From Puccinia triticina (taxonomy: Eukaryota > Basidiomycota > Pucciniomycetes > Pucciniales > Pucciniaceae), in contig NC_070562.1 in NCBI RefSeq assembly GCF_026914185.1, forward strand, positions 1,426,001-1,490,000: a stretch of 64,000 nucleotides of DNA, read 5' to 3'. The translations under genes were made by a program, and so were the position numbers. Below, piece after piece: positions 20,801-28,723 of this stretch. The notes beneath the pieces are model-generated. The model had not been told where the DNA came from. It was given only the letters and a program-made list of their open reading frames with translations, and did no database searches. Every line of letters starts with the position of its first letter. The first letter of the stretch is position 1.

Positions 20801-21821
20801 CCGTGTGGCGGAGCGCTTTTGGTGGCCTTCGCTCAAGCAGGCCGTAGTGAAATGGTGTCAGAGTTGTGACGCATGTCAAAAGAGGGACCTCCGTCGGCCT
20901 CAAGAAGTTCATTACCCGACTGGAGAGTCCACGGTCTTTGGTCGCGTCTCGATGGACGCAGTTCATTTGAAAGCTAGCGGCGCCAAATATCTCATTGTCG
21001 CACGGGACGACTTCTCTGGCTGGGTGGAAGCCAAAATTCTCAATAATTTGACCTCAGAGGCTGTGGCTACATTCCTACAAGAACATTGGACGATGCGTTA
21101 CGGGCTAGCACAATCATATTCGACTGACGGTGGATCGGAATTCGGCGGCGCGTTGGCCGACGTGTTGCGGGCACTTCCCGGGCACCATCGTGTTTCTACT
21201 CCTTACTACCCTGAAAGTCAGGGTATGGTTGAGCGCGGGCACGGGCCACTCAAAGCCGCCCTGGTGAAATTGGCTGGCGAGAGCGGCAAGAACTGCCGGA
21301 AATTTCTTCCCTTGGTGCTCTTTGCGGATAGAATCTCGACCAAACGGACCACCGGCTATTCCCCATTCGAGCTGGTTTTTGGCCAGCGGGCCGTTCTTCC
21401 CTTAGATCTAGAGATGGAATCTTTCTTAGGCGTCGATTGGGAGTCGGTGACGAATACTACCGATCTGCTGGCGGCGCGTTCCCTTCAATTGGAGCGCAGC
21501 GAGGAAACGCGTGGCAAGGCGTACCAGAAGATGATGGAATCGAGGGGCGAGTCAGTCCGGTACTGGGAGGAAAGGCGCGCGGGTCATCAGCGGGAACCTT
21601 TCAAGACGGGCGAGCTAGTTTTGGCGTACAATCGATCTCTCGAGGTTCAGTGGGGCCAACTTTTCGCGCATAGGTGGAACGGTCCCTATCGCGTCGTGAA
21701 ACAGGTCCAGGGTGGATCCTATGTCCTGGCGGAGTTGGATGGGACGGAACTTAAACGACGATTTTCGGCGGATCAGGTGAAGCGCTACTTTTCGCGTGGA
21801 GGCACTGGAGAACAAAAGTAA
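17802..21821 (+). CDS. pol: Pol polyprotein of element A (RT, RNase H, integrase)
   Basis: 1339 residues starting at the ATG that overlaps the Gag stop. Residues 1-~345 are unlike known Pol. They contain two translated intron-like cassettes (18141-18249, 18555-18666) flanking an LRDExKL repeat. RT runs from about 400 to 640, with LKSNGKLRIVHDLQ, FQLTRLPQGATNS and FIDD (Asp 598/599). RNase H follows (VDSSFHAAGAVLT near 765). The integrase zinc site H..H..CQSCDAC lies at about 985-1025, and the D,D,E residues at about 1050, 1107 and 1142. A GPY module (HRWNGPYRVV) lies near the C-terminus. There is no chromodomain. The stop TAA lies inside the GTAAGT of cassette 4. Known function: reverse transcription and integration. 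Confidence 0.93.
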   Translation: MSKVDLSSGRVNLGSRPRAAGSTHHQEIHRLCSIFSSNNQNIKSKKHEENTKPLKNISSDLRSLLFSGSIGVLSHGLFSFSGAALGAFSFGDGLLEQGGMEDMGNSRRFGRQEVSSSQLCTSQGSTTSSLALHATSVSLAGCSPLSPVLGDFPSSQTRLRDENKLASQSRLRDENKLASQSPLCEENKLDTSYGVLRNEGKTRLRDESKLPSLRNEEKLKILRNEVNLRFSLFCEGGEVEFGAPWRDFGLKVSSNQSAPPERDAIPSCCTLPRATVVSKGHSPCFSFSDKAPFEDRAEHRTWTLMECGLKFQEQLALVDAWSRGEFLTFAAKYKPVSRKVKPVNQAMPQGLNPPLRRPPLSRDPYRPLPRSLAGSFVPRGRVTADRLEVVNFGPDGWLWPDELNVIKNVLAERNLAIAFDESERGLLKDSYGLPYIILVVEHEPWQKKKIPIPAAMLDKFISRVRERVTTGLYEQSTSSYSSPVFCVLKSNGKLRIVHDLQLLNKVTIKDAGVPPATEDFVESFAGRACYGLGDIMGGYDERALDPISRPLTTFNTPLGRFQLTRLPQGATNSVAVYQAQMMWILQEEIPDHAGIFIDDGGIKGPASDYDNEVLTWHSGIRRFIWEYATTLERILFRIEESGLTVSAAKLAACVPALEIVGNVVCKEGRRMAKTKVNKILSWPTPANATEIRGFLGVVVYVRIFIPALSEICLPLRRLTRKDVDWIWSAECDAAFEKLKLIVGKDIVLVKIEYGPDAGKIKLAVDSSFHAAGAVLTQQDSNGLDRPALYESLLFSDVESRYSQPKLELCGVARILKKLQTVLWGQHFELQVDAISLIQMINSPSLPNAPMTRWVAFIQLFSFDIVHRPGKSFTMPDRLSRRPMEDDESIPDAEFDEDAPLIHPRYVGASGAQGEYTGFQEGYWRMMESFLATLSKPKEMNAKDFRALKRRSAEFFLQSGRLMKRGSPLPKIVVTIPAKQDEILNQLHESLGHRGTTETYRRVAERFWWPSLKQAVVKWCQSCDACQKRDLRRPQEVHYPTGESTVFGRVSMDAVHLKASGAKYLIVARDDFSGWVEAKILNNLTSEAVATFLQEHWTMRYGLAQSYSTDGGSEFGGALADVLRALPGHHRVSTPYYPESQGMVERGHGPLKAALVKLAGESGKNCRKFLPLVLFADRISTKRTTGYSPFELVFGQRAVLPLDLEMESFLGVDWESVTNTTDLLAARSLQLERSEETRGKAYQKMMESRGESVRYWEERRAGHQREPFKTGELVLAYNRSLEVQWGQLFAHRWNGPYRVVKQVQGGSYVLAELDGTELKRRFSADQVKRYFSRGGTGEQK
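18141..18249 (+). other. Intron-like cassette 2 (element A, Pol N-terminus)
   Basis: GTAAGTTCCTCCC, ATGCACCTCC, TGCCACATCTGTGAGCC, pyrimidines, TTTTAG. 109 bp, phase 0 in Pol, with no stop codon when retained. Splicing would shift the frame (109 = 1 mod 3) and reach TAG after about 15 codons. Confidence 0.75.
18275..18477 (+). other. Array of seven CUC-YGCRAN-GAG hairpins in Pol (element A)
   Basis: Hairpins lie at 18275-18288, 18311-18324, 18347-18360, 18386-18399, 18410-18423, 18437-18450 and 18464-18477. Each has a CTC/GAG stem and a loop containing GCGA or GCAA. The next outer pair is T-A, T-A, T-A, C-G, A-T, C-G, C-G, so it is complementary in all seven while the base varies. The DNA also encodes the peptide repeat LR(D/N)ExKL. 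The outer pair joins a third codon position to a first codon position, so the covariation is not forced by the repeated peptide alone. Confidence 0.75.
18555..18666 (+). other. Intron-like cassette 3 (element A, before RT)
   Basis: GTAAGTTCCAACC, GTGCACCTCCGGAG, GTGCCACAGTCGTGAGC, pyrimidines, TTTTCAG. 112 bp, phase 0, open when retained. The same length is found in element B. Confidence 0.75.
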
Positions 21822-21948
21822 GTTCTCTCCAGTTGTGCACCTCCGGGCTAGATGCTCTTAAGTATTTTCGAAAACTCTACTCTATGCCACATTTGTGAGC
21901 ACCGCGGCGGCCCTTGGTTTCTTTTCCTTCTCTTTCTGGACCTCTTAG
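21818..21948 (+). other. Intron-like cassette 4 (element A, across Pol stop)
   Basis: GTAAGTTCTCTCC, GTGCACCTCCGGGC, ATGCCACATTTGTGAGC, a long pyrimidine tract, CTCTTAG. 131 bp. The Pol stop TAA is bases 2-4 of the cassette, so removing it fuses Pol in frame with an ORF that stays open to 22402 in the 3' LTR and encodes two hydrophobic stretches. Confidence 0.75.
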
Positions 21949-22010
21949 GCGCGGATTTCAGTTCAATTTTCGGCGACAGGCGCGCAGCAGTCTAGGGACA
22001 GACTGCATTT

Positions 22011-22020
22011 GGGGAGGAGA
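22011..22020 (+). promoter_or_regulatory. Polypurine tract of element A
   Basis: GGGGAGGAGA directly precedes the TG of the 3' LTR. Confidence 0.85.
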
Positions 22021-22845
22021 TGTGGTGTTCAATCTTGTACACGCGGGGTCAACTTTAGAACTCGCGACGGCGCGCGGGAGACATCAAGACGCGTGGAGGA
22101 TCAATTTTCCCGGATGTAACCCGTTTCAGGACTCAATCTTTCCGGATCTTTGGCGCGCTGGTTCCCTTTCTACAATTGCTTTTGGATCTTTTCTTTTGTT
22201 TCCTTGCTTTCTTTTATTTTTATTTTTTTTCGCTCTCAGTTGTTGTTTCATTTCTCATATGCGCGTGTTGGATGGTTGTGCTATGTGCTGGGTTGGTTTG
22301 GTTTTGTGTTTTGTTTCCTTTTGTCTGTTTCCTCTCTTTTGTGTTTGTTGCGCGCGTGGGTGTATGATGAAGGTCCCGCTGCGTGCTGCGCCCGGAGTCT
22401 AAGTTCTGTTCAAACTTAGACAATGGGACGGCACGGGAAGACCCTGAACCATAATCTTCCTATCAAAATTTTTACGGATCACCTTATCAGCGCACTCGGG
22501 GCGCCTTCTGAGCCTTATCCATCCCAACGATCGGGATACTCTTTCATCACGCACGTGGCGTTTTTTCTTGTCGATCCTCATTCTTCCTGACCCCGCCTTC
22601 CGGCGCACTTCGACGACCGCGACATCCCAAACTTTCATCATCCTTCCCGGTTTCCTTTTTTTTTTCCTTTCTCCTCTCAACTCACAACCCCGCCGACGCG
22701 CGCTCAATCGCCGTCGTAAATCAAACACCCCCCTACCTCATCGCTTACAGATCCCCCCTTCTTCCCGCGACCAATCCCCGGAGGGCATTTCCCAACCTTT
22801 TCCCCTCCAACAACTGCCGCCGCCTGGCACGGACGGAGTTCCACA
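22021..22845 (+). repeat. Element A 3' LTR
   Basis: 825 bp and almost identical to the 5' LTR. Its stem-loop at 22397-22421 carries one mismatch (CAAAC for CGAAC). It is followed by ACGC, the target duplication. Confidence 0.95.
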
Positions 22846-22849
22846 ACGC

Positions 22850-23454
22850 ATTGTAAACAGTCTAGCTAAATTCCCTCATCATTGTCTATATAAGGAGGCC
22901 TCTGCCTGCCAGTTGTTTTCTCCTCATCCCATCAGGGGACATTCCCCCTCAGATCCTCATGCCATCTGGCGGTCTATATTCCCTACTCACTTATCACTCA
23001 TATTATCTATCCATATCACAGTTATCAGCTCACACCACCACTCAGTTCACATACCTTTCACACTTTATTTGAAATTCATATCACCGCTCAGTCACACACC
23101 TTTCACCAGTAACCAGTCCCCGGTTCCACTCCTGGTTGAGCTTAGCTCCCTCTCACCCTCATCACCCCTCACGTTCTGAACTTATATACCCTCAGGCAAA
23201 GGACCTAGGTTCAAGCCCCACTCGAGACATCAAGTCACCGTCACCTATCACATACATCAGTAACCCCATCAACCTCGGACATCGACAACAATCCTCTTAT
23301 ATATCTCATCTTCGAACATATCCTATCACAAAATAAATTGCCAAGCTTACCTTGGTGGTCTTGTTTTCTAATATACAGAAAGGCAGAGCTTGCACCTCAT
23401 CCATACCTTTCGCCATTCAGCAAAAGGGTCTCACGACACCTTTTGAGTCTTACA
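22850..23454 (+). mobile_element. Element C 3' LTR, right part
   Basis: Continues the C LTR after element A and its target duplication. It has a TATATAAGGAGGCC promoter-like box at ~22888, the stretch GCCAAGCTTACCTTGGTGG near 23340, and ends ..GAGTCTTACA at 23454. All of this matches the solo LTR ending at 25338. Joined length is about 1004 bp. Confidence 0.85.
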
Positions 23455-24161
23455 GCGCAAGCGGAGCAGATGGACATTACATAGACTAGGCTGACCATAT
23501 CAGGCTCGTAGGAGAGTGTTGAAGAGATAAATACATGACATTAAGTGATGGTAACCATTCAAATCCGGAGTTATCTAGAAAAGAGGTGGAGCACCTTATT
23601 TTATCAGGCAACACTCTTTTCTAGAGAATGTAGATTGGTACCCATGGTGGGTACCACACACACCTGCCTCACACCTGTGAAGCAGTGCCAGGTTTGGTGT
23701 GAGGTACCTGATTTGGGCCCACAAATGGTGTGGTACCCGGGTACCGCTCATCCCCTATTGGTCCCCGGGCTCCACAGCTGGGGAGACCCGGACAACATTG
23801 CGCGGGCTCTGTGTGCAGCTTTGCACCAATGATCAACACCAAACTTTTGCCTGCCGGGGGGCGCGGCGCAAAGCGCCTTGCACAAAGTGCAACATCTTAA
23901 TCTGACCAAGCCTTGGCCACTGTTGCTTGAAGATGAACTGAATCACCAAACAATGGCTCCAACCCGCAAACAAGTCAAAATCCGACTATCTTGTGCCTCT
24001 TCAACCAAAAAAGATCCAACAAACCAAGACAAAAAGAGCACCAAGCACAAAGAACTCAATCAAGTCCCCAGCAAAAAGAATGATAGTGATTCTCCACCTA
24101 GAACACAGCCCCCGTCATTTGTAGAGACTGTAAAATGAAGATTTCTCTGGTGAGAGTCAAA
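23455..24161. other. Repeat-like flank with GGTACC words
   Basis: 23640-23760 is rich in GGTACC/GGTACCC words and resembles 53.84-54.26 kb, so it belongs to a dispersed repeat. A short ORF (23953-24138, Lys/Ser-rich, 61 residues) has no recognisable domain. I do not call it a gene. Confidence 0.4.
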
Positions 24162-25469
24162 CCAACGGTGGGCCGCTGCGCTGCGCTAGAAATCAGCTAA
24201 CTGCCAATTACAGCGGCGCAGCTGGCACCAGGATTTTCCAAGCTCTCTGAATTGTGCAGTCCTAATTGACTGATCCCTCAGGGAGGCTTATAGTTCAATC
24301 CACGCAAGGCAAGCAGCTGAATGCTGCAAAACAGACCATGTTAGCTGAACCGTCCTCAAAATGGAATTTTGGCTCTGCATCTGGTAACCAGGATGTCCTG
24401 ACTCCCTGATGCAAGGGTCCGGTGTAGTCGTTATTCCTGTGTTTGTAGGAGAAAAATTAAAACTTTTATTGGTACTCTATAAACCCCTCAAGATAGCAAC
24501 AGATGGACGGCAGAAATGGAATCTACGGCCAAAATAACCCCGCAGTCACCAACTGGAACCACCTTCATATATCTACTGGATCAGAAGATACACGGATCAC
24601 ACCTTTCACATGCTAGTCCGGGACAGTTCACAGAGTATTTCACATATGATTTCACACACAACTCAGCTCTAGGATACTTTGCATAGGATATTGAATACCT
24701 CATATTGAATTCCTTTGTTTCTTTTATTTCCTTCCTTTTATTTCACTCAACCACAAGTTGGCCACTGTTTTGATATTGCATACATGTGAAACTCATGTAA
24801 CCCCCTAGAAGTTAGACCCCTTCTCAGTTTACTATATAAGGAGGCCTCTGCCTGCCAGTTGTTTCCTCCCTCATGCCATCTGGCTCCCATCATCCATCTA
24901 CTCACCTGTCACAGTTATTTATTACACATACATATCACAGTTACTTGCAATTCACACTCATAGTTGATTTCACAAAACTTTCACAAGCCTCTCAAGGTAC
25001 TGGGTTCCAATACTGGTGGAAGCATAGCTTTCAAACCTTGACCTTCTCTTTTTCACTTTATATACCCTCTGCTCACAGACCTGGGTTCAAGCCCCATCCA
25101 AGTCATCAGTATTTTCTGCCCATTTCAGACTCCTCATCTGTTTCTTAGACACTCAGAACTTTCCACCATAAAATCCAACTATGCTCTTCATCTCTGAACA
25201 TATCCTTATCACTGAATAAAACTGCCAAGCTTAGCTTGGTGGTCTTGTTTTCTGATATCCAGAAAGGCAGAGTTTGCACCTCATCCATACCTTTTGCCAT
25301 TCAGCAAAAGGGTCTCACAACACCTTTTGAGTCTTACACCGGCTGGACCATTTTGATCAGGGAGGCTCCTAGAATATTCTCACCAGTTTAAGTGGTTGAA
25401 TGCTGCTGAAAGGGCCGCGTAATCTGCTGTTAGCTCATTTTTTGGCGTAGCGTAGCGTCCCACCGTTGG
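24162..25469. mobile_element. MITE with ~40-bp TIRs, split by a solo LTR
   Basis: The left end CCAACGGTGGGCCGCTGCGC and the right end (reverse complement CCAACGGTGGGACGCTACGC) are inverted copies, and the match extends to GCTAAC about 40 bp in. The flanks share TCAAA (24157-24161 and 25470-25474). Without the solo LTR the MITE is about 390 bp. It encodes nothing visible. The mobilising family is not identified. Confidence 0.85.
24423..25338 (+). mobile_element. Solo LTR of family C
   Basis: 916 bp from TGTAGTCGTT to GTCTTACA, homologous to the split LTR at 14157/22850. The flanks share CCGG (24419-24422 and 25339-25342), which shows a single insertion followed by LTR-LTR recombination. A TATATAAGGAGGCC box lies near 24834. 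Confidence 0.9.
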
Positions 25470-25474
25470 TCAAA

Positions 25475-25734
25475 ATCACAACCTCAGCTATGCTGAGACA
25501 CATACTAGAGTGCTGCCTTTACCAACTAGGCTACAGACGCTTGTGGCTGCCAGCTGGGTGGTTGGTTGGTAGTGCCCATGGGTCAATCCAACAGCCCTCC
25601 ATACCGTGGTGATGCATCACGGTAGCAGACTAACAGACAACTCAAAATCATTGATGACTGATGAAGATGATTTTTGTGAGTACTACCAGTAATTTTTTGT
25701 TTCATTCTTGAAAAGCCTTTTCTGACTACTGAAT
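25475..25734. other. Short spacer between MITE and fold-back element
   Basis: No feature was recognised here. Confidence 0.3.
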
Positions 25735-26619
25735 TACATGCACCAGGAAAAAAAAGTAGTCACTTGATGGCAAGTGACATGACACAGCTTTGTTTTCAGC
25801 TCCAACACTGCTCCAATGCTGCTCCTCTCCACCAGCACATCTGGGGCTCACATGATAGGTGTCAGGATCAAAGCACGCAATGTGAAAAAACCAGATGATG
25901 CTCAGCTTTGGCCCTGGCCCAGCTGATGCACAGCTTTTACCCTGGCTCAGCTGATGCTCAGTTTTTCCCCTGGCCCAGCTGATGCTCAGCTTTGGAACTG
26001 GCCACCTGATGATCATCTTTGGCCCTGGCACAGCTGATTCTCAGCCTTGTCCATGGCTCAGCTGATGCTCAGCTTTGTCCCTAGCCTAGCTGATTTTCAG
26101 CTCTGGTCCTGTCCAAGCTGATTCCCATCTTTTTCCCTGGCCTGGCTCAGCTGATACTCAGCAAGCTGAGCATCAGCTGGCCAGCTATCCCAGGACTGGG
26201 CCAAAGCTGAGCATCAGCTGGGACAGAACTAGGAGAAGGCTGAGCAAGGACTGGTACAAAGCTGAGCATCAGCTGCACCAGGACTAGTACAAAGCTGAGC
26301 ATCACCTGAGAAAGGAATGGTCAAACAGATTTATTCCAATTCTGAGAGTGAGCTGTGTGAAAAAGCTGAGTATGAGCTGGGCAGAAAAGCTGAGTATGAG
26401 CTGGGTGCCAAAGCTGAGTATCAGCTGGACAGAACTGAGGACCAGTTGGGCTCATCAAAAACTGAAAAGGACCTCCTTGGTAAATTTTGGAAGTTGAGGA
26501 GATGGTTGGGAGATTGGGGTAGATAGTGGATAGATATTGGATAGATGGTGGGTAGCTGGCTAGAGCTGGTGTAATGTCACTTGTCATCAACTGACTATTT
26601 TATTTTGCTGGTGATGTAG
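25735..26619. mobile_element. Fold-back element with minisatellite arms, copy 1
   Basis: The outer ~50 bp are inverted copies (left TTACATGCACCAGG.., AGTCACTTGATGGCAAGTGACA; right reverse complement TACATCACCAG.., AGTCAGTTGATGACAAGTGACA). Inside, the left arm repeats CAGCTGATGCTCAGC and the right arm repeats its complement GCTGAGCATCAGCTG, meeting near 26160. No ORF belongs to it. A second copy, split by element B, lies at 38273-51997. The build recalls fold-back (FB-like) transposons whose inverted repeats are tandem arrays. The mobilising transposase is unknown. Confidence 0.75.
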
Positions 26620-26789
26620 GAAAAGCTGAGAGAATTGCTGAAACCTCCTTCAGTCCAAGCTACACCTAGTATGAAGTGCCCAAGCTTTCCAAACAGCTGG
26701 ACAAGTATGGTTGACATATGATTGCTTACCCTTGCAAGCTATAAGCCCTTTTTCATTCAATTTTCAATCCTTTACCTGACAACCAGCTT

Positions 26790-28105
26790 CAGATGTAGCA
26801 TCAGAATCAAACTCCCAGCCTCTGACTCATCTTTTAGATACCTCAACAAGAATGCTTCAATATGCATCCACAAAAGTCAAGAATCAAAACAGACCTTGTC
26901 GGTGGCAGCATTTGGAATTACAGCAACTGGGGAATTGAATAAAAAAGAGGTAAGCCCTTTTTGGAAAGTTCTGTTTCAATCATAAAGATGCAGATTTAAA
27001 TGAATCATTTAATTTCAGATTCCACAGCTATGCGCTATATGGTTCCCAGAAGCTGCAAGGCCATTTTCATCTATTTCCAATTCCAGCCTCAAAGCAATCC
27101 TCCATCCAACAGTTGTGAAACACTTACCCAAGCCACACAAAACTTTGAAGGACATTCTCATGCTCTATTCTGCCATAAAACATGAATACACAGCTGTTTT
27201 GAATTTTGGATGTGTTTTCATTTTATGTTTATCCTTACTAAATGACTCATTTTAGTCTTTTAATTTTTAATTTTTAGGTGCACAAAGGTGCCTTGCATCT
27301 AGGATTTGATGTGTGGCAGTCCCCAAATGGATTTGACATACTTGGTATAGGCATTGATTGATTAGTAGACAATGCTGCTGGGGAACTAGATCTTGAGGCC
27401 ATGCCTCTTGACTTTGTCCAGCTTTCTCAAAGCCACACCGGCAAGTACTTGGAAAAGATAGTAAGTCTTGTTGTGGAAAGATTTAGTATTAAGTATAAGG
27501 TGAGTCAAGTTTCCATTTCCATCTTTATCCTGTTGTTTTGATTCATTTTGTACACCAATTAATTATTTTTAGATATGTGGCATTGTCAGCAACAATGCCA
27601 CAAATAACCAGGTTATGGTGAGGGAGCTCAAGAAAAAAAAGTGGGAACAGTTCAGAGGCAAGCCACAATAGATTTGTTGCTTTGCACACATCCTCAACCT
27701 GATTGTACAGGCAATTCTCCGACCTTTTGGAACTCATCAGAAAAATAGAACTATTAAACATCAAAGCTCTTCTGCTGGTAGTGATGGATCTGATGCAGAG
27801 GATGGGGAGGATCAAATAAGAGTGTAAGGCCAATTTGAATGATTCCAATTCCCAATCTGATTTCTTTATCAAACACTACTCTAGACTTTCCCAGGAGGGC
27901 AAAGAAAAATATCTTGCAGAAGAAGATGAAGCAAGCAAAGTTGGATCTCTTGATTAAATTAATCAAGACAATAAAAAATCTCTCACTGAGGCAGATATTG
28001 ATCAAGTTAGCTGCAAAGATGAAGATGATTGCTATACCACTGATTTGTGCAAGAGGTCATTGGCAAAGGTGAAAGAGACATGGAGGTTATATTAATATAT
28101 TATAA
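26790..28105 (+). pseudogene. hAT transposase, 5' half (pseudogene)
   Basis: Translated pieces in order, separated by likely introns near 26950-27018, 27220-27280 and 27505-27572: SLSVAAFGITATGELNKKE-type, IPQLCAIWFPEAARPFSS, GFDILGI, LDLEAMPLDFVQLSQSHTG, ICGIVSNNATNNQVM and CCFAHILNLIVQAILRPFG. These match, from memory, the RNase H-fold part of rust hAT transposases (the DN-A-NN and FAHILNL motifs). It has stops in the reading frame (for example near 27360 and 27670) and no C-terminal half. It ends at the MULE insertion at 28106. An unrelated or displaced hAT C-terminal fragment sits at 52950. Confidence 0.8.
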
Positions 28106-28180
28106 GGGGCTGTTGATTTTTACAATTCCTCTTTTACAATGTAAGGACATTGTAAAATGATAACATTGCAAAATTACACA
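28106..28180. repeat. MULE terminal inverted repeat, left
   Basis: Opens GGGGCTGTTGATTTTTACAA and contains ACAATG/CATTGT dyads. Pairs with 33549-33623. Confidence 0.85.
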
Positions 28181-28723
28181 TTATCCACAAAACAAATAAT
28201 TTTACAAAATTGCTCACAATTGAGGGCATTGCAAAACCAGAGAATGTAAAAACTAATTTGTAGATTTGCACATGATCCCTTTTTATGTACAAATTTACCA
28301 TGTCATTCTTACCACGCCCAGACATTGCAAAATCTGACATTGCAATGGTGCACCAGAGAGGCAAAACAATTAATTTTGCAAATTAATTGCTTTACCAAGT
28401 GGGGCCCATTGTAAAAAAAGTAATGTAAAATTACATATCCCTCCGCAGGCGGGCAATTTTGCATTGCCTTGCAAAAAAAGGCCCTATGGCCAAGAAAAAA
28501 ATCAAAACAAAGCAAAACCGCCACGTATCAGAGGGAGAACAATAGTGAAATCAGATGACTTAAAAAGAAGCCCAAGTAAAAAGCAAGGAGGCGGAGGAGA
28601 AATGATGGGGAGAAGAAAGCACAATAAATCAAAACAGGCGAATCAAACACCTGTGGTACCCCTCGAGGACCTGCGCAACCCTACTCTTGTCGGTCTCGCC
28701 GCCAATGGCCCACCTGCACCTTT

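Larger units (their letters stand above)
14556..22845 (+). mobile_element. Element A: intact Ty3/gypsy LTR retrotransposon
   Basis: Both LTRs (14556-15380 and 22021-22845) are 825 bp, start TGTGG, end CCACA and differ at only two positions that I can see, so the insertion is young. The flanks share ACGC (14552-14555 and 22846-22849). Between the LTRs lie, in order, a 50-nt tRNA-Tyr primer region, intron-like cassette 1, Gag-protease, Pol (RT, RNase H, integrase), cassette 4 and a polypurine tract. Both ORFs are intact, so the element may be autonomous. It inserted into the LTR of element C. The related, older element B lies at 38899-51317 on the other strand. Confidence 0.95.

Noticed and set aside
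22150..22419. Independent membrane protein encoded by the element A LTR from its own ATG
   Set aside because: The same hydrophobic frames appear in the 5' LTR without coding context; only the in-frame link through cassette 4 makes the tail worth testing.
23205..25100. GGTTCAAGCCCCA words in the C-type LTRs as Pol III B boxes or SINEs
   Set aside because: Only a B-box-like word is present, without an A box at proper spacing or tRNA folding; they lie inside defined LTRs.
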